From: Mactra quadrangularis
Lineage: Eukaryota > Mollusca > Bivalvia > Venerida > Mactridae
Length of the DNA: 64,000 bases
Direction of reading: 5' to 3'
NCBI GenBank assembly: GCA_025267735.1
Contig: CM046301.1
Location: 58,609,872 to 58,673,871, forward strand
Shown: in pieces, positions 32,001 to 42,378 of the stretch
Numbering within the stretch: the stretch's first letter is position 1
Layout: each line of letters begins with the position of its first letter
Translations under genes and position numbers: made by a program
Notes under the pieces: model-generated
What the model saw: only the letters and a program-made list of their open reading frames with translations
The model's database searches: none
What the model was told of the DNA's origin: nothing

Positions 32001-35000
32001 ACAATGATACAAAATCAGGAGAGGCATACATAAACTATGGAAAGTACAAGTGCACCAAACAATGTCCAAATGCTCCGATTACTGCTGAAGGGATAGGGGA
32101 CAGTGTCTTACATCAGCTAAACCAGTCAGAATGAGAATGACTCAACAACTGCTAAAGGCAAAAACCAGGCGAGTTTAGAGCAAGAAGCCCCGAATCAACA
32201 AAAGCCCAAACATCACCACTGATAAATAAACAGTTTATTCAATATGAGGGGAGGAATACAAAACTTGAAGCTAAGAAAGATGGGCAATGAAGACTTTTTT
32301 GGTTGGGTTTAATGCCGTAGCAGCACATTGTATAGGTCATATAGCGGCGGTCAGTCAACCTACTTACTCCTCCTGGAAAGGCTAAATCTCTGGATTAAGC
32401 TGTCAACCAACTACTAAGCGCACACTTACGTCAGTGACTGACAACTGCCCTACATTATTAAAAATCATTGGTAGGAGGGACAATGACTGTAGAAATAATT
32501 TCATGACCAAGCTCCAGGAAAGTATGCCTCGCACGGTAATCGAACCCACGACCTCTCGATCAGACTTGCGTGCTACCAACTGAGCTAGCCGGGTGTCTAA
32601 GGAAGACTTTTATACAAGCTCAAAGCACCAAAAGCAAACATAAAAACACAGCTATCAATTTAAAAGGCAATTGATAAAAAAAGAAATTACTGTTCAGTCA
32701 ATGTTTAAAATATTTGTGGTGGCTAGAACTACAAATCTTCTAACCAGAAATGGTCTGCTATGTAAAACGATACATCAAGATGGAAATCTACTGGCCTTTT
32801 TATGAAGACCTGCCCGGTAACAGTTGGATTTAAGACAGGCCCTCATGCCCACAGATTCTGAAGGAAGACGTTGATATTTATGAAGAAACCAATTCAACTT
32901 GACAATTAAATGGTCAATAGTTATAAAAATTAATCATGAAAGTTATTCAAATGATATTAAATGGTTGAAATACATAGTATCAGTCATTTTCATTTACTGA
33001 TAAGTCCTTATTACCCTGGAATGTTGTGTAAAATTCGGCAGCCAAAAGGGCTTATCAACAAAAGCCCCCAAATATGGCAATAATCTTTGATGCATCAACT
33101 TAATAATTGCAGAACAATTTATTTGCATGTAACTCTAATAAAATATCAACATTCAATCACTAAGATCATTAAACCTGATTTACTACAGAGCCTTGAAACT
33201 TTAAACCTCTTTTTCTCAAAACTTGAAAAAGTGCTGATAAGCCCTTTTGGCTATCAATGGACGATATACCGGTATACCAGCATATTGCAATACGCAGCTG
33301 CGGCAATATGTACCGCGGTACAAATTTAATGTACCGGTATATATTTGGCAATATTTCTTATTTCATTGGAAAAATCCTCTCTTCCTGAAATAAAATGTCA
33401 GTTTTTCCATTGTTCATTCAATCTAAGCTTAGGTTACAAAAAATTAACTGACTGGGGCCATTCGTTTGGTTATACGGAACTTGTGCAGAATATGTTCGTG
33501 AATCGAATACTTTGGGACAGGAAGTTGTGAAACAAGCATGGTGTCCAGGAGCTTGATTGCTAGGATGTTATGCAGCTAAGGTAGTGATAGTTTCTTATAA
33601 CTAAGAATCTTTTTATAGACAAAACATATATCACAATCCTAAATGACTATGTAGACCTAGTGAAACTAGATTCAAGTAGTTGCATAAGAGATTAGCAATG
33701 TGTCTGTTGAATACAGCTGAGACACAACGAATCTATAAACCCACAATATATCATGGTATGTATCGCAATATGGTGCTAGGATATTGCAATATATCAAGAT
33801 AGGCTTCAGGCATATCGTGACAGCCCAAGATATTTTCATGTATAATCTCCTATCTTACCTATCATCTTCTGTTAAATCATTATCTAACTCAAACTGATAT
33901 TGAAATCCAGAACAACCTCCTCCTTCAACCACTATACGTAAAAACGATCCTTCATCTTTGATCTTGTTTAATCTCTACAATAAATATGTTGTTTTATTTA
34001 TTTATTGGAGTTAACGTCGTATCAACACAATTTAGGTCATTTCACGGTGTCCAGCGCACCTAACCTAGCTTTCCTGGACCATTGTCTATAACCAGTACTC
34101 ACCTACCCTTCCACAAGGCCGGAAACTTCTCCATATTATCTAATCAATGGAGGAAAATCGACATTATTGCCAAATTTTCATGGAAGGGTATGACCTCCTC
34201 GGGTGGGATTCGAACCCGCACCCCCTCAGGCACGAGTATCCAAATCCCGGCGCACTACCAACTGCGCTATCGACCCGGGTATGTTGTAACAAATAATAAA
34301 ATGTATACTTTTTACTTTAACAACAGTTATCAATACTTTATATATGAGATTAAGTAATGCAGCAGACTCACCACACCAGTGGGTGTGGCCGAGCAGTTAT
34401 GACATTGGACTGGTAATCATTGGATAGCCAGCTCTGTGTTGGTTCAAATACCATCTAAAATTTACCTCATTGTTTCCTTGAGCAAGAAACTTTATCCTAC
34501 TAGCTCAGTACTGGGGGACCAGGAAACAGACTTGAAAGTAATTAATCTAAGTTGTAAGAACTTGTTTCACAATCCAGCTAAAATAAAATAAGCATAAAAT
34601 TTTTACACCTAATTTCCTGAACTCTTTTCTTTCTTATCCCTTCACAAGGACTGGAGATAATGACAACTTCTCCCTCTAAGGAAAATACCTGCACATGACA
34701 ACCGGTAGGCCTACAGAATTTTCATACAGACTTACAATCTGCTGTGACCAGGAGTCAAACCCCAAACACTGTAGATTTGATATGATGCCCTCTACCACAG
34801 CTCAAAGCCTAAGGGTGATAAATATAGTCATGGGAAATTTTCAAAACCCTGAAATCCCTAAAAAGATTCAAGGGTACCTTGTCTAAGGAAAGACTTTATT
34901 ATAAGAATGACTCTTTGACTATAATGCCATTTTTGTGCTAATATATAAGTTCTAACCTGTACACAAGAATCACTCAGATGTATAACAACATTATCTGTTG

Positions 35001-35077
35001 TTTTCTCAGTTGAAGTACTCTGTACCATCAACCTTGATGTTGATAACATTTGTCTCCTTACTGACCATGATCTGCCA
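29078..35077 (-). CDS. ISCA2: ISCA2, mitochondrial iron-sulfur cluster assembly factor (3 exons, first exon not found)
   Basis: Minus-strand exons 35077-34957, 33974-33859 and 29252-29078 (TGA) join in phase with GT-AG borders and give 136 visible residues; human ISCA2 is about 154. The A-type Fe-S scaffold fold is clear: [14 protein letters not shown], then [14 protein letters not shown] with the first conserved Cys, a strand with GARVVVD, and the C-terminal GCSCGASF with the other two cluster-binding Cys. The first visible exon is rich in R and S ([16 protein letters not shown]), as expected for a mitochondrial presequence. With ISCA1 and IBA57 the family supports [4Fe-4S] assembly for mitochondrial enzymes. 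The first base of the 34957-35077 exon completes a split codon, so an upstream coding exon with the ATG must exist; none with the right phase was identified. The 4.6-kb second intron holds a nest of transposons. Confidence 0.93.
29330..29577 (+). mobile_element. Small element with ATACCCCCGC subterminal repeats and 3' hairpin
   Basis: ATACCCCCGC at the left and GCGGGGGTAT at the right are inverted. Before the right end are a GGACGGACGCACGCACG microsatellite, an AC run, and a hairpin TATACCCCC..GGGGGTATA. The layout matches 22982-26783 and 36331-37390, but there is no tandem core. Confidence 0.65.
29588..29905 (+). repeat. Full-length tRNA-derived SINE (family 1)
   Basis: The head CGCCCAGCTAGTTCAGTTGG has an A box and GTGGGTTCGATTCCCGGGCG a B box. 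The body carries CTACGGCCGTTCTCCCTCC and GTTAACAGCTAAATCC, and the tail GGCGTTAAACCCAACAAAAAC. It is flanked by ATGACTA at 29581-29587 and 29906-29912. The shape resembles the molluscan V-SINE (RUDI) group; that name is not verified. It lies about 330 bases upstream of the last ISCA2 exon, within the intron. Confidence 0.85.
30249..30437 (+). CDS. Short orphan reading frame, doubtful
   Basis: The frame starts at an ATG followed by GTGGCGAAGGGAGAAG and runs 62 codons. The first 35 or so residues ([20 protein letters not shown] and on) look like ordinary protein with a locally higher CpG content. After that comes a hydrophobic run, FLFLLFALF. It is antisense to ISCA2 and inside its second intron. 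It could be a first exon of a nested gene, a retroposed fragment or chance. I do not recognise it. Confidence 0.2.
   Translation: MVAKGEEPLTNMPMFESYSLSSEPSYSVRDTKIKTSFLFLLFALFNKGLPTNITRHKQTLVK
30764..30771 (+). repeat. Target-site duplication, left copy
   Basis: GATATTTT here and at 33829-33836 flanks the hAT-like element 30772-33828. Confidence 0.7.
30786..33267. mobile_element. 2.5-kb element with 41-base perfect TIRs and iterated GCCAAAAGGGCTTATCA motifs
   Basis: The 41-base inverted repeats at 30786-30826 and 33227-33267 begin ATATCGTCCATTGATAGCC and run through AAAAGGGCTTATCAGC to ACTTTT. The GCCAAAAGGGCTTATCA motif or a close variant recurs near 30801, 30971, 31013, 31044 (inverted), 31394 (inverted), 31564 (inverted), 33042 and 33239 (inverted). 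TA flanks the insertion inside the hAT-like element, where GTCACAATA would otherwise join CCGGTATACC. No long reading frame, so it is non-autonomous. It carries a younger SINE at 32299-32601. Confidence 0.8.
32299..32601 (-). repeat. Full-length tRNA-derived SINE (family 1)
   Basis: Minus strand: head CCCGGCTAGCTCAGTTGGTA, then body, then tail GGCATTAAACCCAACC. Exact 10-base target duplications GAAGACTTTT at 32289-32298 and 32602-32611. It is inserted in the 30786-33267 element, so it is younger than that element. Confidence 0.85.
34004..34278 (-). repeat. tRNA-derived SINE (family 3)
   Basis: Minus strand: CCCGGGTCGATAGCGCAGTT (A-box region), GCGGGTTCGAATCCCACCCG (B box), body TCCACAAAGG-like, GTAGGTGAGTACTGG and GGTGCGCTGGACACC, tail GATACGACGTTAAC. 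A second copy is at 56543-56795. It starts about 30 bases from the middle ISCA2 exon. Confidence 0.75.
34375..34560 (+). repeat. tRNA-derived SINE, diverged
   Basis: GGGTGTGGCCGAGCAGTTAT looks like an A box of a Leu/Ser-type tRNA and GTGTTGGTTCAAATACC a B box. CTTGAGCAAGAAACTTTATC follows, as in family 4. Confidence 0.5.
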
Positions 35078-35751
35078 CTGAAAATAAACAATTAAAGTTT
35101 GAGACTGAAAGTCTATAAAAAGTAGGCCTATAATATATTGTAAATACATGTATATGGTAATTTACCCAGCTTTAAGCCGAATTCAACCTAAAATAAGTTC
35201 AGTTTTAAAAATCGCATTCAAAGACAATATAATTATTAGCATATGCTCAATTGAGCTATACACAACCAACAAACATAATAATAATTAAAAACCAAATTTA
35301 AATGGCAATCATGATACAATTGTTATAAACTTTAAGATTGATCGAGAGCATGTAGAAATGAGACACAGACATCAAAAATAAATAGTAATAAATAAACAGA
35401 TGAATAAAATATAATGAAAAATATTAATTATGAAGCTACTGATCCCGACCTGCTGCTGGCCTAAAAACTGCCAAAAGACTTTTTATTACATACACTAAAT
35501 TACACTATACGTACTAAATTAGTGGTTTGATTTTATGTTATTCATTCAGAGGACTATTCTTATAATGTAAGACTTATGTTTATTTTACTTTTTAATATTA
35601 TAATTAACATCAATTTATTCCTGAATTAACGAGAACCAAATAAAACTTAAAAGCCTTTAAGTTTAAAGCAAGTATTAGTATTGAACTGATACATTGAAGT
35701 ACAGTTTATTTCCAAGAACAATCAGGATCTGGAACCAGCTACTGGCTTCTA

Positions 35752-35760
35752 TTGCTGAGG
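35752..35760 (+). repeat. Target-site duplication, left copy
   Basis: TTGCTGAGG, repeated exactly at 37913-37921. Confidence 0.75.
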
Positions 35761-37912
35761 GGTGCCGGGTCAAAACGGACCATAAGATGAAACGGACCAC
35801 GACAAAACGGACCATACTCGGGACAAAACGGACCATATATATTGGACAAAACAGACCATTGTCATGACAAAACGGACCATAAGAATAAAGTATGACATAA
35901 GAAAAAATAGAAACATTTTATTATTGTGTTATGATATCATATGTTTGATATCATTAAATTGTGGTTCAACTGTAATCATAATATTCTTAATTGTGATTTA
36001 CTGCTTGTGTGTTGTTGGTGTGTTGTTAGTCACCAAATGTGATATTTGATGAACTCGTAAAAAATTAACAACAAATATAGTTCTAACGAATGCTATTTAT
36101 TGTTCTCCTCATTGTTTCCTTGAACTAGCACCTTTAATTAATTGGAACTGGCCGGAGTATTTGCCTGAGAGTGATTAAACTTGGAGTTGACTATAATAAT
36201 ATCATAGTCAAGCACTGGTTTCTCTCTACACACTGCCCGCCACATATAACTCTGGAAAAGGCTTTAAGATTTATGATAACAAACTTGTACGATGTAAATA
36301 TATTTCTTATACTCACAGTTACACTAAAGAAAACAAGAGCTGTCAGAGGAGACAGCATGCTCGACTTAGTAAGTGTTTGTCACAGGAGATGTGGTTGATG
36401 ATAAGGAACATACATATTTTAAAATTTGAAAATATAACCTTAACAAATTCAAAGAAAAAAAAAGAAATAAATAAAAAACTATAAGTTCAAGGGGGATAAC
36501 TCTGAAAAAATGTATAAGGAGTTATGAATCTTGTCGTTGTTGATATTATGTTGTTGATAATAAGGAACATATATCTAAAGTTTGAAGTCAATACCTGAAG
36601 AAATAAAACAGTTGCAGTAAAAACAAACATTTTTTAAAGAAAACTCTAATTTCAAGGGGAGATAATTCTGAAAAAAAATATATTTGGAGTTATGAACCTT
36701 GTCACATGAGATGTGGTTGATAATAAGGAACATATATTTAAAGTAAATACCTAAAGAAATAAAACAGTTGCAGTAAAAACAAATATTTATTAAAGAAAAC
36801 TATAAGTTCAAGGGGGATAACTTTGAAAATAATGTATACGGAGTTATGAACCTTGTCACATGAGATGTGGTTGATAATAAGGAACATATATTTAAAGTTT
36901 GAAATCAATACCTAAAGAAATAAAACAGTTGCAGTAAAAACAAACATTTTTTAAAGAAAACTCTAAGTTCAAGGGGAGATAATTCTGAAAAAAATGCATT
37001 CGGAGTTATGGACCATGTCACATGAGATGTGGTTGATAGAAAGGAACATACATTTAAAGTTTGAAGTTAATATCTTAAGAAATAACAAAGATACAGAAGA
37101 AAGTATTTTACTGCACAAAAACTTTAATCTGTGCACAAAAACTTCAATCAGTTCAAGGGGAGATAATTCTTGAAAAAATGTGTTTGGAGTTATGGACCTT
37201 GTCACATGAGATGTGGTTGATAGTAAGGAACATATATTTAAAGTTTGAAGTTAATATCTTAAGAAATAACAAAGATATAGAAGAAAGTATTTTACTGCAC
37301 AAAAACTTTAATCAGAAGTGTGGACGCGGACGCGGACGCCGACGCTGGGGCGAGTAGGAGAGCTCTACATTACTTCGTAAAGTCGAGCTAAAAAAACAAT
37401 CTTGTTTAATTAGCCTCTACTACATGTAATAATCAATAATTGCCATCAGTTTGGCGTTGATTAAAAAATTAATTAAGTTGTCAATGAAAAAACAAACAAC
37501 AACACTAACACATTTTATTGAAAACATCAATATATTTTTTATCTAATAATATAAATATATATTATAATGGTCCGTTTTGTCCCGACAATGGTCCTTTCGT
37601 AAAAAAAATATGGTACATTACTAGCATGATTTACCTACAAATGGTGGTATCCATCATGCTAGTTTTGTTGAAATGAATTACACACATTTTATTTTCATAA
37701 CTGCCTACCCCTGAAATTGTCTTTTTTCTAATGTTTACCAAAAAAGTTTTTTGTACGCACTATACTGAAGCAGTATATATCATAATGGTCCTTTTTATCC
37801 CGACAATGGTCCGTTTTGTCCAAAATATATGGTCTGTTTTGTCCAAAATATATGATCCGTTTTGTCATGAGTATGGTCCGTTTCGTCTCGTGGTTCATTT
37901 TGTGTCTAACTC
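35761..37912. mobile_element. 2.15-kb element with iterated AAAACGGACCAT arrays at both ends
   Basis: The left end (35770-35882) has six copies of CAAAACGGACCAT or near variants (GAAACGGACCAC, AAAACAGACCAT) spaced 12-22 bases apart. The right end (about 37565-37905) has the same motif inverted, ATGGTCCGTTTTGTC, several times, with matching spacer words (TATATTTTGGAC, TGTCGGGA). A 9-base direct repeat TTGCTGAGG flanks the whole. The interior has no long frame and contains the separate minisatellite element 36331-37390. The terminal motif arrays pair as an inverted repeat only in iterated fashion. Confidence 0.8.
36331..37390 (+). mobile_element. GCTCGACTTA minisatellite element (pearl / Helentron-derived-like)
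   Basis: Begins AACAAGAGCTGTCAGAGG, CAGCATGCTCGACTTAG. Five core units of about 160-185 bases share AAGGGGAGATAATTCTGAAA, GAGTTATGAACCTTGTCAC and GAGATGTGGTTGATAATAAGG. It then has a GACGCGGACGCGGACGCCG microsatellite and ends in a hairpin, AGCTCTAC..TTACTTCGTAA..GTCGAGCT. GCTCGACTTA and TAAAGTCGAGC are the subterminal inverted repeats. A short minus-strand copy is at 6755-6906. Confidence 0.75.
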
Positions 37913-37921
37913 TTGCTGAGG

Positions 37922-39687
37922 CTCCTTCTTTGGCATTACACAAGAAGGAACTTGCTGACCAGCCTTTCTTGTAGAGAAACGGTCTTAAGTTAGTTTTCTC
38001 ATTGTTCCTTTCTTTACTTTTTTGACAAACTTCCTAAAACACTTCTTACTTTCCTATCGAGTTTCTTTTATCTCTTTTCTCATTTTCTTAGTGCACCTTC
38101 AAATAATTATCAAGTATGACAGCTTAATGTATCTCTATAGATAGATAGGCATGAACCGGGTCCGCATGAGCAGGTTCGTTTTTGACCGAGTCCGTTTGTG
38201 ACATTTGCGATGTTACTCATTCAGCGTTTTTCAAACAATTCGTAGATTAGAAGAAATGTATAAATTTGTATTAAATAATACATTTAACACATACTGACCA
38301 AGTGGCAATGGATTTTATACTCAAAATCCGTCGAAACATTTCATAACATAGACGATTGACGAATGGTTTTATTTTATATCAACCTTCCACACCAACATAA
38401 TATCAACCATCCATACCACTCCCGCCCCTTAACAATTTAATGCGTATATCTAGCAGAAAATAAGCTTAATTGTGATTAATTAAATGATAAATTAAACGTA
38501 AAACTATTATTTTGCATTAATAACAAAAAATATTGCTACATTTTGCCTCAATATCTGATTTCTGCGCACACATAGGCACCGCCCCTTTCCACGCCTTTGA
38601 AAACGTGCTCTCAAGAGTTTTTTTTATCCAGAGTAATCGTTCTTTATCACTTGAACAACTCATATTATCGAGACTTAGTTCTCAATGGAACAATATCAAA
38701 AATGAGCGAAAATTATGAATTTTTGTTTGTTTCATGTCAATTATTAAAAAGAATATTTTTGAGTCCCTGAATTTAACTACTTTACCAACCATTTTTATTA
38801 TTGTTTTATGAATAAAATTATATTTTATTTAGCATCGTGGCTACTGTGCTTGGTATTATACAATGTGCATATACTCTAAAAAACTTTTGAACAATTTCAG
38901 TTTGGGCTTAGTCTTTTAACATAACATACTAGAATAAGACTTGTCGAATTCGTCGGGAGGTGATATCCTTCTCGAAACTACTCCAATCATCCCCCACTTT
39001 CGAACCCTCCGGGGTCCGGCCCTGTTAAGTATGTTATTCTCTAGTTTAAATGTATTATTTTAGGATGATAAAAGAAAACATGATAGTGAATTCCTTAAGA
39101 CCAAATATGAGGGTAAATGATGTTGAATAGAAATCGAAAATTGGGCCTCAGTAACTTTGTCTAGTTTAAACAAATAAGGAAATATGCCCCAACCGGTACA
39201 CGATGTCTTTCCTGAGGAAAGGGACACCGTTTGTAGGGACCTTCCCAGTTATATAGGTGAATACGTGTATATACTTAAATAAATAGCTGAAATATTTTAC
39301 GGAACGATGTAAGCTTCAATAGGTTATACAATCCTTAACTAAAACTATGTTTTATAGCAGCTGAAATTTTCAAGAACTATTTTTACTAGTTTGTACAGGA
39401 TATTTCTAAGCTTTTCCAAGTGCCCATGTTAGGTGTTTAAATAATGTCAAATATGAATTCCTACGGCATGTTTAGAATTGCAATATTTTTTATATGCAAG
39501 AGAAGTAGTTACTATATAACTCCTGTAAATATATCTTTTAAATATTTTTGTAATCTCAAGTTATGTACACATAAGAAATAGTACACACCTGATGGCCTCT
39601 TGGTCTAATAGTGACCGACCAGTCAGCCCTATAACATATAGTGACCGATGCCGAAGGCTATTCAAAGTCTACTATTTTGTTAGTGCA
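37922..39687. other. Stretch without recognised genes
   Basis: Only weak features: a possible degraded iterated motif around 38150-38210 (GAACCGGGTCCGC, GACCGAGTCCG) and a 61-codon frame at 38533-38718 with no known motif. Part may belong to the unknown ISCA2 upstream region. Confidence 0.4.
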
Positions 39688-39949
39688 GGGGCGGCTCCAT
39701 GATTTTTTCTAGGGGGGTCCGAACTTCTTCTAGGGGTGGGGGTCCAAAGTTTCGCACGACAATTAACCACATTATACACATTTTGCAGAATAATGCAGCA
39801 TAAATAACCATTATATCTATGTTTAGCAACGAGAAAATTTGCTTCGCGCTACTTAAAAATGACTTACAGTCAAGAAATATACTATTGGACAGGTACATTT
39901 TGGAAATTCTAGGGGGGTCCGGACCCCCTGACCCCCGCTGACCCCGCCT
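39688..39949 (+). mobile_element. GGCGGATCC MITE copy
   Basis: GGGGCGGCTCCATGATTTTT to GGTCCGGACCCCCTGACC and a degraded GACCCCGCC end. It is collinear with 52504-52798, with a small deletion near the AACATATTGATAA word. Confidence 0.75.
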
Positions 39950-41117
39950 ATGCAGTGGGCTTACAGGGAGAACAGTATAAGTCCAGCAGACCCTCAGTCG
40001 TGTGTACTATTGCTTATATTATATCGCACATTTTTTTTGCAAAATAATTAACATTGTTTGACAGTTAAAAGGTTTAAAATAATAGCATAAACTTTGTTCA
40101 CACAGTGCCGATTTTCTTTTGGTCCGTGAAATTACAACGTGGGTTACAAGCCACTACAAACACGCATTTAATGATATCAACTGGAAATGACGTCAGAAAA
40201 CTGGAAATTTCTCGTTCTTGAAGTGACATTCGAGCAATTTCTTGATTTTTTGTGTGCAAATCAATACACTAATGATTTTCACCGCAACTAACCGCGTAAG
40301 ATTTTTGCACGAGAAGCATGTGCCCATTTCCGCTTTTTAGCACATGCACGACAAAACCAATTTTGAATCAATTAAGAAGCATGAAAACCTTGTTAGCAGA
40401 CGACATTATGATCCTATACACATTTCCATTAACGAAATATAAACATTTCCAACAAAATTGAAATTGGGATACTTAAAAGTTTCGTTATGTATATATGTAT
40501 ATATTTATAAGTCTACACATGTATATTAATAATATGTTTTGTTCTTTAATGAATTTAATGGAATCGATACAAAATATGATTAACATAATTTTTATTCTAA
40601 TGAATGAAAAATAATTACAATGTTTTGTAACCTTTTTGCATACTAATAGAAAATTATTTTTTAACTTAGGGACTGTGTACCTGAAATTAACCATATATAA
40701 TACAACGTGTGGTTTTTTGTTTACTTCACGCATGCGTAGAGGAATTGTGCACTTGTAATATACATGTATTACATTATGTATTATACGTAAACATGGTTTT
40801 ACTGTAAATGTAGTATCTGCAACATTGTTTAATCGTTATGTAAGATGAGATAGAAAATAGGATTGGAATGTTTTTCATTTTTGCCTAGTAAACTTGCACA
40901 GCAATTTGCAATATATGTATAGTTTATAATACACAGTGATGGGCGTTATACATCTGTAACTGTTTAACGTTTAGTTCCTTTTTTCACTTTTTACGAGTAA
41001 AGGATAAAGTGATACAAAAGTGATCTGCAATATGAACCGATGATTCACTATTTGTTTTTTTATTGCTGAAAGTACTCCGATTAACCATCTAACAGTTTGC
41101 TGGATATTAAATTGTGT
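39950..41117. other. Stretch without recognised genes; possible regulatory patch
   Basis: Around 40100-40350 CpG content rises, and a full CRE-type site TGACGTCA lies at about 40187-40194. The rest is AT-rich. I searched here for an ISCA2 first exon on the minus strand and found only candidates whose splice phase does not fit. Confidence 0.3.
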
Positions 41118-41125
41118 GTGTCTAT

Positions 41126-41577
41126 TAGGAATGAGTCGTTTCTGTCATCGCACGATACGATACGTATCGATACGAAAGAAAACGATATTAATATTTACGA
41201 TACAATACGACACGATACAATACGGACAGTTATTGTAAAATTGCAAACATTAACATTCTTTTATTTATGATCATGGGTTGTCCAAGGGTTGAATTGTCTC
41301 TACCTACGGATTGAGTTGTCCAAACTTTGGATTGAGACGTCCACGGGCTGAGTTGTCCACGGAGTGATTTGTACCGGATTCGTTTTACATAAAGCCACGA
41401 AGACTAATTTCTTGAACGAATACGGCATACCTGTCGAATACTGAAACATACAGTGACTTCCCCTGTTAACGAATGTCAGGGTCGTATCACAATATATCGT
41501 GCTGGGCCATGATACGTATCGTGGTCCAACGTATCGATATTGTATCGATATGATTGCCATATCGTCTCATCCCTATA
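41126..41577. mobile_element. hAT-like MITE with 8-base target duplication
   Basis: Left TAGGAATGAGTCG and right CGTCTCATCCCTATA are inverted. GTGTCTAT stands exactly outside both ends (41118-41125 and 41578-41585). The subterminal parts are full of CGATACGTATCGATACG-type words. It contains the iterated patch at 41273-41370. Confidence 0.75.
41273..41370 (+). repeat. Iterated GGATTGAGTTGTCCA patch
   Basis: Six consecutive variants at 14-20 base spacing: GGGTTGTCCA, GGGTTGAATTGTCT, GGATTGAGTTGTCC, GGATTGAGACGTCC, GGGCTGAGTTGTCC, GGAGTGATTTGTACC. All are in one orientation, inside a hAT-like MITE. The same motif forms the arms of 45419-45553. Confidence 0.7.
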
Positions 41578-41937
41578 GTGTCTATTAAAACTTATATCAT
41601 CAATTACTTATATCGTTATATTTTGGATTTTGTTTTAATGTGTGTTTTATGACTTTTTTTGTTAATTATTGTTTTCTCCGGAAGTACATCTTTTATAGTG
41701 TTTTTATTGAGTTCTTAGAATCGCTCACTCCACATGAAATAACTTCATCATACAGTTAATTAACTCATGAATAAACCGTTTATATCCTGCGGTTAATGAA
41801 TACATGAACAAAATGTTCACTGAAGATACAGAAACTATTTATCAAGGTATATAATAATGCTTGTATTTTACTTGCTTGTACGATTAGCACATTGTCTTGT
41901 CCTAGAACTAAGTACCTTCGCGGAAGATGGTAATTAT

Positions 41938-42378
41938 TAGGGGTGTAACGGTTAACCGATATACCGGTTAATATTGCAATACGAGCTCTGACGGTTTTTA
42001 ACCGATTCGTTTTTCCTTGAACCGGTTTTTGTAGTTAAGTGTCATACTGCTTGTTTTTATCAGAATCTGATAGTTAAATGTTTAAACAAATGTTAAAATG
42101 AATTGAATACTTGAAATACTCTTAATGTGCTTTTAAAGGTTAAACATTTAGTCAATTGAAAGAACAAACGCATTTTCCCAACATATAGACCATTTTACAT
42201 TTGTAATTCAAATATTTGGATAAGAGATCATTTGAAAATACCCATATGCGTGCTACGCTGATCCAATTAGGACGAGGTACATGCATTAATTAATGCTGTG
42301 CATGTCTAAGCGAAAAACCGGTACGTTTTGCAATATATTGAAATACGGTTTTTACCGTATTGTTACACCCCTATACTA
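41938..42378. mobile_element. hAT-like MITE, TAGGGGTGTAAC ends
   Basis: TAGGGGTGTAACGG at the left; GTTACACCCCTA near the right. GTAATTAT before and GTAATTAC after agree in seven of eight bases. The interior is rich in AACCGGTTTT and GCAATAT words. Confidence 0.7.

Larger units (their letters stand above)
30772..33828. mobile_element. hAT-like MITE split by another transposon
   Basis: Left end TAGGGCTGTCACAATA and right end ATATCGTGACAGCCCA are inverted. Perfect 8-base direct repeats GATATTTT flank it, as hAT insertion leaves. About 0.55 kb belongs to this element (left arm to 30785 and 33268 onward, with many TATACCGGTATA and GCAATAT words); the middle 2.5 kb is a separate insertion. Confidence 0.75.

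Noticed and set aside
35770..35882. CRISPR-like short repeats with spacers (AAAACGGACCAT)
   Set aside because: Spacers are 2-10 bases and partly similar, and the array is mirrored at the other end of a mobile element.
40240..40340. ISCA2 first exon on the minus strand
   Set aside because: An ATG with possible donors exists, but the exon would end in phase 0 or 1 whereas two spare bases are needed.
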